Program-made: the position numbers and the translations under genes
The notes under the pieces: generated by a model
The model's input: only the letters and a program-made list of their open reading frames with translations
Database searches by the model: none
What the model was told of the DNA's origin: nothing
Assembly (NCBI GenBank): GCA_018907035.1
Contig: JACCIC010000002.1
Coordinates: 5,305,501 to 5,369,500 of the forward strand
Source of the DNA: Sycobia sp. Sy_11
Taxonomy: Eukaryota; Arthropoda; Insecta; Hymenoptera; Epichrysomallidae
Length of the DNA: 64,000 nt
Direction: 5' to 3'
Shown: in pieces, positions 26,585 through 37,439 of the stretch
Position numbering within the stretch: the stretch's first letter is position 1
Layout: each line of letters starts with the position of its first letter

Positions 26585-28475
26585 GGATTCCAGTTCCGCT
26601 CCTCGCGCAGAAGCTCGACACTGCCGGCCTCCCGCTTTGGGTCCGTGCTTCCGTAGTTCCAGGGCATCGAGTACAGGGCCGAGCTCTTCGACCAGTAGCC
26701 GACGCGCTTGCTCGCCCAGAACAGTCTGCCCAGGCCCGCGTGATAATCGAAATTGATCGGGCTCATCGACCTGTCCATCGTGACGTAGGTCTTGTTCTCG
26801 GTGGCGTTGCGGCCGTCCGTGTAATAAAGCCAGCGCGGATTGATGAAGAATAGCCGAAAGCTGCCGTTCCCATCGTGGTCGGCTTCGTTCGCTGAGGAAT
26901 TGAATCGGATTTACATGTAAGACGCACGTGCTTAAAGAAATAAGCGGATATTATTGGATTATTTTTCTTATAAATAAAACCATTGAATCCTACAACAGAT
27001 TATTAAGAATCTCAAGGTTCAGATTATGGATTCTAGCTGGATTTTCATGTTCACAATGTTCGCAAAAAATAAATAAATTATGAACATTACTCATTGGCAT
27101 CCAGTTGGATTTCCTTGATTTTTCCTTATGTGTGAGAAGGTTTACGATTTTCTCACCATGGCCTCTTTAATATTTCAGATAAGGAAAAGTAAGGATTTCT
27201 ATCGCGAATCTACATTAATAAAATGTTCTTCCTTTAGGGTTCCATCAATACCCAAAAGACAAGTTTTCGTATTGTCCAGTCTCGTATCAGAATTCAAGAC
27301 CAAGACGAAGATCCGAGAAGCACGAATACTGGCCTTGGCCAGAATTTCGTAATTAGATATTGTAAGAACCTTAGGCTTGGTTATATATTATATTATTTTA
27401 GAGCTATAACTTTGATTATAATTATGAATTGTCTCAACTTGGTACTGATTCTTTCTATTGAACCATTTAGCAAGTTGCTAACAATCTTTATCTCAAACTT
27501 ATCGTCAAATTTGATGAAATTCACGGTCTTATTCCCACATGCCAAGATCCAATCATGAAATTCATTAGTGATATATGAGCTTACATCAGGTCCATAATTT
27601 TCATTCGCAAATCAAGTTGTATCCCTTAATCACCTTAGAAAATGTTTGAAAAATTTATCATTGAAAATAAACTCTTTTTTGTATTATAGTTCCATGGATG
27701 AGAAACTTAAATGTTATGCCGATTGTCAATATTATTACAATTAATACATAAAACATATTTTTATATTAAAATACCGAATTCGTAATCAACCACCCCGAAG
27801 AGCTTAACTGACTTTTTTCTTTTGAAGCATCGTAATATGAAATTTAATAGATGCTCAATAGAAGATAAATCATTAGAAGCTTTTTTGGGTATAAATCAAT
27901 GGATAACGGATGGATATACAATACCTTTGATTTTATTTACTTTTGATATAATGTTTGACAATTTTATTATTTAATTGAAATTGTTCTGTCATGATAAAAT
28001 ATTTATTTGTTTAAATATTTTCTTAGTCTTCAGAATGTCGATATACTTTTTTCTTAAATATTTTTATCGCTCCCATTATAATGACAGTCACACTGTCCTT
28101 ATGGATCATAACAATACAACTATACCCTGAAAGAAACACAATGGATATTTATTAAGAAAAATAACTATTATTTTTATTACAGGGTAGTTGTAGCCATAGA
28201 CATAGTATATTTCAAATTCTAGTGGGACGATGATAAACAAGAACAGTGTGATTGTCTTTTTAATATGACCGATGAAAATATTTTATGACTTGTTGAAAAA
28301 CAGCCGACAGGACGTTTTTCAATTTTTGATGAAATATTTTAATTTAAACTAATACTTTAGATAAAGACGATTCCGTAGACCATGACAGAATTAGCAATCC
28401 TGAGACTCGTACAAAACCAAGACCAATATTTGAATAATTCTCATTTTGTCTTGAAATACTTTGTTCATTTTATTA

Positions 28476-28562
<87 letters not shown>

Positions 28563-30947
28563 GTTAGACTTTCTTTCTATGAGATCCTATAAAATATCTC
28601 ATACAGTCTTTGCTTTATCATTTTGGGCATAGATCATTCGTAGCGTATGAGGAAGAAGACGCGAACTTACGGAGCAAAGCTAATATGGCTTTTTTATGCT
28701 AGATCCCAACAAGCAATGGTAAAATCTAACCAGATGCTGATAGAATTCTATACTACTTTTTTGTAAGAATAATTTCCTAGGTTAATTTACATAACAGAAT
28801 AAGACCAAATTTTTCAATTTACTTATACACGAAGAAACATCAACGATGACTTTAGAATGATAGAAAATAAGTCCAGTCTCAAAAATATCCATACATTAGT
28901 TCGATTTTATGTATTTTTAGACTGTGACAGATTTTACAGATATGCCCAAATTTTATTCTATGAATGAAGTTCTATCAATGTGATGAATTTTATTTTCATC
29001 GGAATCATTTACCACATCGGTATTTAAAATATACATAATGTTTATCTAAGAACAAAAGGGTCTGAATGTACAACAAATTGAAAAATAATAAAATAATAAG
29101 AAAATGTTAAAAAGATCAATACAATAAGCTTTATCACGTTAATGAATAAAATCTAAGGATGAGAATAATTTTGTCAAGGAAATAACGACCAGTAAATAAC
29201 TATACACCTGTGCTTTGGCATGAATTCCAAAGTTTTATTATCCACTGCTCGGTTGTTAATGTATATATATATTATATATATGTTATGGGCAGTGGAAGGA
29301 AACTGAATGCAAGATATCTCGTCGCTCACGGATCACGATCGAATTTTATCACGGAAAGAACAGCCGCCAGTAAAATTAAAAATTCAACGGCAATCGTGTA
29401 AACACGCCTATTATCGAGATATAAGCCAAGATCGAAACGAATTTACAGGAATCCATTATTATAAGCGGATACTGCATAAAGTCGAAGTGTATATTCATTT
29501 TAGTCATAGAATGTTATTATTTCTTGCGTATAGGACCAATGAAAAAGGAAAACATTGACAGCTCCATTAAATAATAAAGGCAATGATGAATAACATCGAA
29601 AATATTGTACATAAAAACCGTTCGCTCCATTTAAATAGATCGTCTAATAGGAGCACCGGACTTTTGATCAATAATAAATACGCAAAGAATTCCTAAAAAT
29701 TCAAAAATATGTAAGACTCTTCATTACACGTTAGATTCGCGAATACCAAAGAAATAAGACACGTCTCGTGAAAAGAAAAGCGAGCGCGTGCGTAGAGCAT
29801 TTTTTGTATGCAAACGTAACGGACTCCACGAGCAGGCGACGAAAATAATGATGAAATTGCCCTTTGGGAGTAAACAAACAATGTTAGGCAAATTATAAAC
29901 TTGCTAGATTTAAGAAGGTGTTGTTAAATTTAGATTGTAGATTAAATAAGAAGAATAAATCCAGTGAATAACGCACAATCAGCCTTTTTAAGAAATTAAA
30001 TCATAAGCCGGGAGAGAAAAAAAGGAAAGAATGGTAATAAAAATTCGAATATTATTTAATTGCTGCATATATTATGCAAAAACAGACGTGTAATACAAAT
30101 ATAAATAAAGTTCGTGTGTAACAGATTCACGATAATCAAAGCATTTCGATCAATATAAACAATATGATCTGGTTTTCTACAATACTGGACCTTTATTTAT
30201 TATTATTGTTGTAGTTGTTGTTATTGTTATTGTTATTGTTATTGTTATTGTTATTGTTATTGTTATTATTTTTATTAACAGAGAGCCTTGAAAATCAAAA
30301 ATTCGTCAGGTAATCTTTATAAAATCGACCCGAAACTCACTTAATGATCGTATTGTCGAGAAGTAAAAAATCTAACTATTATATACAGACTGCTTAAGGA
30401 AAAAGATAATTAACATTTTTCTAATTTGTTTCAAATTAAATGAGCTTATTAAGACAGTGTACTGGTCACTGTCGTTTATTAATTTTTTTGCTCATACAAA
30501 TTAAATATAAATTAAAAAAGAATAAAAAAATTTTTTTTTGTTAAGATAAATAATACTAAAAAATTTAATTTTTACGTTTCGCAAGAAATTATTAATCGGG
30601 TTATCGTAAAACTCGTTGTAAAAGTTCATTTTAGCGGCACAGTTACTATAAATTCAATTTAATTGAAAATATTTTGTTCGCAAGAGATTAATTTTATATC
30701 TACTCCCGTAAGTAAAAGCATTCGCTTAAATTTGTAATTCATTTGAAATTTTTTACGTTTTTGCAGCTTCAAGATTGGGTCGCATTTCTGGTTTTATATT
30801 AATGAATCATGAACCCCTATTAAATGGTTCAGAACGAATTGCATTGTTCACAATTTTTTTCACTATCTTCGGTATTATTTATTTTAATTTAAATTTGTAA
30901 AATTCATCTTAATTTATATTACCTTAAAAGACATTAAACGATATAAT

Positions 30948-31002
<55 letters not shown>

Positions 31003-31180
31003 TGTATGTATGCGTGTGTGTGTATATATTACGAATTAATGTATTATTTACTAACTTTTGCAATTACACTGATTTATTAATCAAATTATGATATTATGAA
31101 AAAGGCTTTAAAGTATTCTGAATAAATTACCCCGAACCGTTTTATAATAAATAAGGATTTTAACGAAATCAATTTAAATA

Positions 31181-31223
<43 letters not shown>

Positions 31224-31319
31224 CATATATTAATCCAAGCAATACTTACCGACTATGTCATTCCCAAAAATTAGGGCACAATTGACAATAAGAAGAAAAA
31301 TAATCATTTCAATTTGCAT
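18620..31319 (-). CDS. secreted LDL-receptor-related protein with two YWTD propellers and two EGF modules; one frameshift
   Basis: Six exons in transcript order: 31319-31250, 26891-26582, 23467-23266, 21166-20905, 20762-20455, 19734-18620. Phases agree at every junction. About 755 aa if one base is restored near 19318. Exon 1 encodes a signal peptide (MQIEMIIFLLIVNCALIFG). Propeller 1 (about 25-281) has six degenerate YWTD-type blades marked by LYYTD, LFWAS, LYIAD, LMFIL, VYFSN and LYWSD. A Cys-containing linker leads to EGF1 (C345, C352, C356, C365, C367, C380). Propeller 2 (about 385-690) has NIYYV, LLFAS, LYWLN and WIYAK. EGF2 uses C701, C708, C712, C727, C729 and C742, and the chain stops 13 residues later. 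No LDL-A repeats and no membrane span are seen, so the product looks secreted. This resembles a piece of an LRP ectodomain (ligand-binding, calcium-stabilised EGF). In exon 6 the first frame runs to SLPTVPK and continues one frame over at VGELLAIKYDGLDW, implying a missing base. Possible further 3' exons or a pseudogene cannot be excluded. Confidence 0.8.
22427..22483. repeat. (TA)n microsatellite in LRP-like intron
   Basis: TA run within the intron between exons 3 and 4 of the LRP-like gene. Confidence 0.9.
26537..26580. repeat. (TA)n microsatellite forming the splice donor of LRP-like exon 2
   Basis: On the minus strand exon 2 ends AATCCAAG and the intron starts GTATATATAT directly, so the microsatellite begins inside the donor site. 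Confidence 0.85.
28080..28265. repeat. imperfect inverted repeat, possible small MITE
   Basis: The left arm contains GACAGTCACACTGT and later CTATACCCTG. The right arm contains the complements in order (CAGGGTAGTTGTA, then ACAGTGTGATTGTC). The arms are separated by an AT-rich loop. Size and structure suggest a non-autonomous DNA element. No target duplication was established. Confidence 0.4.
28479..28562. repeat. compound (TA)n(GA)n microsatellite
   Basis: TA run at 28479-28523 followed immediately by GA to about 28562, in an intron of the LRP-like gene. Confidence 0.9.
30218..30270. repeat. (GTTATT)n hexanucleotide microsatellite
   Basis: Regular six-base period over about 50 bp in intron 1 of the LRP-like gene. 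Confidence 0.85.
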
Positions 31320-31484
31320 TCTACTTGCTTAAATTAATTAATATATTAATTATTTTTTTCGATCGGTTCCAATTAATTATTATCAAAAATTTAAAAAAAA
31401 ACTGTAAAGATGAATTTATTTGATTGATTGCGAAATTGTTTAACATGGAGACGACGGCTTTATATATATATATATGACAAATTA

Positions 31485-31544
<60 letters not shown>

Positions 31545-31820
31545 GCTTAATTGAACTTTCTAGGTGTATACTTGTGCAACGCGCAGAAATCCAGGGACGA
31601 CTGGAACCAGTTGCAGCTCTCCGCGGTCATTATATATACTCCTCATCATGCGTACTGTTAAATTGATAACGGTACAACGATAATAATTCCGGGCGGCCGG
31701 TATTAAAAGCCATAATGAATTTTCTTTTTGAAAATCAAGAGAACAAAAAAAAATCAGCAATACCGTATACGTGCCAATTTAACTGAAATTTCTGCGAAGA
31801 ATCGGTTTTACGCGCAAATA

Positions 31821-31882
<62 letters not shown>
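30951..31882. repeat. cluster of four (TA)n tracts around the LRP-like first exon
   Basis: TA runs lie at 30951-30997, 31183-31217, 31489-31540 and 31824-31882. The exon encoding the signal peptide (31250-31319) sits between the second and third. The upstream tracts fall in the presumed 5' UTR/promoter region. Confidence 0.85.
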
Positions 31883-31884
<2 letters not shown>

Positions 31885-34067
31885 CGTTTATGGACGAGAC
31901 GCACGAGGATAGCACTGAGTGTCTTATAAATTTTTACTGTGCACGGAGAATATATAGATATATTGGCTGTTAAATTTATTTGAACCAATATTTATGCCTG
32001 CTGTGAAAATAGTTGAGTGCGTGAAGTATCCAATTTATACCATAATTATTAAGAGACCAGGGAAGAAACTAGAATAACTGAATATATAGTGAAAATGTTT
32101 TATATGGCAAAGATGCATACTAAGTTTGATATTGACCATTTGGATGAAAATCGAGACCTTGAGATATCGCTTAATACATTATCACTTTCAAAATGAAAAA
32201 ATAGTATAATTATAATAGAGATTTGTGGGTTGCAGTAATATTGAGTAAAAGTCAGGAAAACATTCTTAAAAAGACTTTATCAATTTTTAAATAAAGGAAT
32301 TTTATCTATTTTGACATATAGTTTTATATTTTTTGCACTTTGGAATATCGCTGTATTGGTAAAATTCATTCTAATCAACTTTTCGTTTTTTTCATTTTAC
32401 TGTACAGTAAAAAAGAAAAAAAATAATATTACAGCCATGGGATGAAGTAAATCGACAATTTAATATATAATTCTGCAATAATCAATAAAATATTTAATGT
32501 AATTATGAAATACTTTTTTTTTCATGTATATTTCCTCCCTTTTCTTCAATTGTGGAAATTGATCTTGTTAGATACGTAAATACGATTCAGTGAAAGTACT
32601 ATCTAGTTTGTATATTTTACAAATATATATATGATCATAGATGGCACAGGATATTTGATCATTTTCTGTACAATTCTCGGTCCAATTCAGATTTTCAGTT
32701 AATCTAAAATTACTATAATTTTTTAAAAAAAAAATATTAAAATTCAAAACTACGTATACTACAGATATCACAGAAATATAAAATATTCTAACTTAATGGA
32801 TATTCTAACTACTTCTTTACAAGGAAACCTTAAACTTCAGATTTTTACTTTATTTTAAAATTTGATAAAAAAAAAATCAAAAAGATATTTTGATAAAAAT
32901 CACCGAATATTATTCAATCTAAAAATTATAAGTACTTTGTATTTGTACTTCCAACATTTGCACTTCGGGTGTTTCGAGATGCGATTCCATTGCAGACCCA
33001 ACTAAAAGCTAGCACACACTTGTGACGGCAATAGTGAGAAAGCAGCTGCAGGTAAATAGCCTTGTTCTAATCAAATTCTAAAGGTTATACTTCCGTAAAC
33101 GCTGCCTGATCATGACATTACATAGAATAACTCAATGTTGCTGTCGAATCTTTAGTGTAAACTTTGTGCTTGAACTTGAGTTTGGAGACTTGATAGACCA
33201 GTATGACTAATAATGAGAGTAGATAACAGGGCTATTATTTTTTGGAACTCCAAAGGCAGTCAGTTGCTTAGAAGAATGTAAGTAGAGTATAGTAGAACCA
33301 TTTTAGGACTCTAATTTTGATTAGAAGTGTCAGCAGATTGACTAGCTCTGAAGCATGCAAAAATCCACGAAGTTTTATTAAGCTGTTTGATCCTGTAGAT
33401 TAAAAATATTGAGCTACTTTTGACAAGATTTTGCGTTTCGTATGCTAAGTGGGAAAGAGGCAATCCTCGATTTAAATACAAACTCAGCTTTTTGGTGTCT
33501 CACTATTTTGAGGCCCATCTCAATTTGAGAAACTCCTTAGTCGAATCGTCGAACGAGATATTCCTTTTAGACATTGGGTTAAATGCTAACTTTGCAATGA
33601 ATAATGCTGAACTAGATTTCAATTTTCTAAACGGAAGAACATCTTACAATCATAATTGGGTAATCTTTTGTTAAGCAATTTCAATGAGCTGTTCATCAGT
33701 AGACACTTTTAAAATCAGTGACTTTTTTTAACCATTGACCAGCTGGGGAAGTCTTTTTCTTAGCGAAAAATGAAGTTGCTATGATACCATACGTAACTGT
33801 TGCGAGATAAAAGCTTGACGAGTAATTAAATTTATTATAGCATGTGATAGAAAAACACGATTTAAAAATAAAAAATAAAAAAATCATATTTCTTGTCTGA
33901 GGACATCAAAAAATTAGGACCTGACATTTTTGTTTATACTGATTTAATCATCAAGTTAAGTTTACAATTATTTAATGTTCTTCATTGTTAATGTATATAT
34001 TTTCTGAATATCAGCTGCAATGTTTTATGATTGAGTTATTCTGATGACACTATAGATGCTGTCAATA
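31320..34067. other. intergenic region upstream of the LRP-like gene
   Basis: AT-rich. No recognisable gene was found. The 84-codon plus-strand frame at 33420-33674 has no recognised motif. A segment at about 32190-32290 matches the 3' flank of secreted-cluster copies 2-4 (see findings). Confidence 0.5.
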
Positions 34068-34080
34068 CAATTCTCAATTC

Positions 34081-35124
34081 TTAAGGGGAACTCACACACT
34101 TGTTCACTGGTTCAATTACTACTTTGTTGATATTCGCTGAGATTATAGGAGCTCCAAGTGCGTTAGCTGCTTGGTTGGACTTAAGTTCAGGATTTTTTTT
34201 TAGAAAGGAATCAGCGAATGTTAACTTGTCACTTATAGAATACAGAGGGCATAGTACAATATTACTTTTTAAGCTGTCCTCACATTGGCTGATCAATATT
34301 TTTGCATCTCTCATTAGTTGTGCATCAATCATATTCAAACTCTGAAGGAATAAAAGAATTGACTTAGTTTTTATTCTATATATACTGCAATATGGCGGTT
34401 AACTCACTTGTATTAAACCGATTATTAATTCTTGGTCCGCAGTTAAAGTCTTGTTCACGCTATTTCGTACATTTTGATCCAAAGTTTGCATAGTATTCTT
34501 TAAAAGTAATCCGCATCCTTTGCCGCCTTTTTGTTGCTGAGCCTGAGTCTTAAAATATATAAAACATATGGCGTTAGTTTCTTTCGTTCAAACAACATTA
34601 ACGATTAAACGGTTAATAATTATGTTGCGTGAGCACTTTCAAGTTGTCTATAATCGCATTGTATTGGTATTTCAAGCAATGCATTACTAAGAGGTATTAT
34701 GTAACGCACTTGAATTTGTTCAATTTTCGATCTACTTATACGTCATTGTACATTTTAACCCATAGACATTTTGATTTATTTTATTCTAATTACCGATGAT
34801 AGCTTACAATCAGGTGACCATTCGACAGTACATATACGGAGTTTTAATTTTTTTATTTCATCTCTTCCTTGAATTGCAAAATCCACTTGATTAATATTCT
34901 TCAGAACCATGTTAACGTTTACTTTTAGTTGATTCAAATCGGTAAGTAAAGGTGCAATACTCGCCTGTAGAGCTTTTAAAATGGTAACAAAATCTTGTCC
35001 AATTACCTTGAAGTAAAAGAAAAATAATTATTTGCTTTAACTATATATTAATGAATTTAACAGATAATTTTCTTACCTGAACTGTGCAAGTAGAAAAGAT
35101 AATAGAAATAAGAAAGAATTTCAT
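34081..35124 (-). CDS. small secreted cysteine-containing protein, tandem copy 1 (4 exons)
   Basis: Exons 35124-35077, 35006-34794, 34548-34408 and 34341-34081, all phase 0, giving 220 aa. Exon 1 is exactly a 16-residue hydrophobic leader (MKFFLISIIFSTCTVQ), a signal peptide or most of one. Exon 2 has a variable N-terminal part (residues 20-46), then a conserved block ending ICTVEWSPDCKLSS. Exon 3 contains TQAQQQKGGKGCG and a predicted helix (LDQNVRNSVNK). Exon 4 has a variable half, then NPELKS, QAANALGAP, ISANINKVVIEP and the terminus NKCVSSP. Six cysteines are shared by all copies (75, 83, 99, 154, 165, 216), compatible with three disulfides. I do not recognise the family. Its secretion and soluble helical character are inferred. 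The gene is intact, with all GT-AG sites present. Confidence 0.85.
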
Positions 35125-35890
35125 TGTTGAAAAAATTAAATTTATAGAAATATGATTGCGATTAAATCTAAAAAAATGTTTTATTCGTATTATTAACGAA
35201 TTGAATATGAATAAAAAATATTTAAAAACAAACAAAACAAAAATTATGTTTTTATTACTATTCAGAAGATAGGAAAAATAAAATATAGATATTATTTATG
35301 ATACAATATATATAAACCATTAGTCTTTATTAATTAATTTTAAGTAATACGTAGAATTAGACCAAAAATTGAAATAGTTTGATAAATTAAAATCAAGAGT
35401 CAAATAAATTAATATGAATTCGAAATCTCAGGAGTCAACCTCAAGAAACAATATATCTATAACTAAAAGATGAATATACGAAACTGGAATTGACATATAT
35501 TTTTGTCAGTCGTGCAGAGTCGTCGTAAATTCTAGTAAAAAATTATGTATATAATAGCACTAGTAAAACGTGTTTAATCACTAACATATTTTTGAAAAAA
35601 ATTATAGATCGTGGGTTGAGTTTTAATTAATCTATTAAAAAAGCTCACGTGAAAGGCCAATGAAAGATATATGCGTCAATTTTTTTTTGCGTCAAGTATA
35701 CATTTGAATAAGTCACATTCACAAATAAATTTTCTAGCATTGCTTGTGAATGTAATACCTAGTATTGCATCCATATTTGATATATACAATATTTATTATT
35801 ATATGTAATTGACATCCAGTGTCCAAGGTAGGGATGGAGTATTAAAAAAAAACGAGGTCAGACAATGAAGTAATGTGATAAAATTAAAAA
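35125..35890 (-). promoter_or_regulatory. duplicated upstream region of secreted-protein copy 1
   Basis: About 765 bp directly upstream of the start codon are shared, nearly base for base, with 44197-44955 (copy 2). They are shared with more changes at 52015-52800 and 55742-56460. A palindromic CACGTG lies at 35646-35651. Promoter function is inferred from position and co-duplication; no TATA box was assigned. Confidence 0.5.
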
Positions 35891-35904
35891 ATGGAGTATA
35901 TTTA

Positions 35905-36430
35905 AAAATTAAGGTACATCGCTGCAATCCACTTCAAAGTAGTCCCCCCGTATCTAAACACATATTCTAGCCACTTTTCCAGTTTTCGTAACAATTCTGG
36001 AACACTTCTTGTGGGACCTCTTCGAGCACCCTCGTCACCAATTCTTGGATGTTTTTAACAAAGTCAAGATATCAACCTTTGACGAATTCTTTCGAATGGG
36101 GGAATAGGAAAAAGTCGCAGGGTGAGATGTTTGGTGAATAGGGCGGTTGTGGTGACGTTGCGATACCCTGAGACGCCAAAAACTGAGAGACACAGAACGC
36201 ACTGTGACATTCTCGTGATGCAGTATCCAAGTCTTCGCGATCTCTGGACGCACTCTGAGCACTCTTTTTTGTAACCTTTCGAACACATTGCGCACGAATA
36301 CTTGATTTATGGTTTGTCCAGATGGTACAAACTCTATGTGAACCACCCCTTTTCTGTCGAAGAAGCAAATGAACATGGTTTTCATTTTGGACTTGTTATT
36401 GCCCTTGCGCCTCGTCTTTGACGCTTTCAC
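35905..36430 (-). pseudogene. mariner transposase C-terminal relic
   Basis: Minus-strand frames give the mariner C-terminal half: GVVHIEFVPSGQTINQVFV, then WILHHENVTVRS (the active-site Asp of the family HHDN motif is Glu here), PQPPYSP, and CDFFLFP in a shifted frame. The closing block is near 35930. The first catalytic Asp region is absent. The last about 110 bp are also present beside copy 3 (52790-52905), so the insertion predates the duplication. Confidence 0.75.
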
Positions 36431-37277
36431 GGCTTTTTTTTAAAATCAGCATTCCACCGAAGTACCTAATTACGATTCAGGGCATCACTACCATACATTT
36501 TCAGCACTTTTTTATAAGTTACTATGTGTGTGTGCGCGCACGTGTGCCTGGGTGTGTCTGTACGTCTCTGTACGTGTGTGTATATATGATTATATGTGTA
36601 TACATATGCATATTACATATCGCTAATACGGGGAAAATTGTTCTTTCGAGTTCAGGCGGTAGAAAGAGATGTCCACGTGTCTTCTGACGACTTCTACGAA
36701 GACTTTCAAGTTTGAATGATAGAGTATGTCTCGGGACGACTACTATCAAGAGTTAATATTGGGGAGGTAAATACGATGTCCAGGTGTCCCGAGACGACTT
36801 CTACGGGAAGTTTGGTGTTCAAATGATAGAATACGAAACTCACCGTAGAAGTCATGTCGTCATACCTGAACATCATTATATACCATCCAAACAAGTAACT
36901 CCGCGTAGAAATCGTCCCAAGATTCTGGACGCAACTCCCGGTATATTTTCGTATTTAAATTTCAATACCATGAATATTTAATTAGTGGTGCCCACTGAAA
37001 TTAAAGCCAAACAAGGGTCTGCAAATAGCACATTTTCGAAGCGGATGCTGAGATATAGCCTTTTTATACTAAAGCAACGATGTAAATATACATAGATATA
37101 AATTTCGGATGTTGTTGGTAAGGTCATTTCTGATTTTACGCGCGTTAATTTTTTTCAAACTGAAAAAACAGCCTATGTCATTCCGAAGATATTATAATGT
37201 GTAAAAATAAAAAAATAATTTATTTTCATAATTATTTTAGTATGATTTAAGCTATAACTATCTTATAAGAGATGACG

Positions 37278-37371
<94 letters not shown>

Positions 37372-37400
37372 GAGAGAGATAGATAGATAGATAAATAGTT
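36430..37400. repeat. dispersed repeat family, copy A (60-bp subrepeats plus common 3' body)
   Basis: It contains degenerate 60-bp units at about 36645-36960 that switch orientation near 36840. The body starts about 36960 (GTGGTGCCCACTGAAATTAAAGC), which recurs at about 47090 and 56730. A block (CCTATGTCATTCCGAAGAT) then leads into a (GA)n tract at 37278-37377. It is probably a retroelement-derived family; the full boundary is unknown. Confidence 0.55.
37278..37377. repeat. (GA)n microsatellite
   Basis: About 100 bp GA with two single-base interruptions, followed by GATA repeats, at the edge of the LINE relic. Confidence 0.9.
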
Positions 37401-37439
37401 TGGTTTTATTATATGCACAGCATGTTGTAAAAAGTAATG

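Noticed and set aside
33420..33674. 84-codon plus-strand frame as a gene
   Set aside because: No recognisable motif, no splice partners and no signal peptide. It could be chance, and it sits in a suspected insertion.
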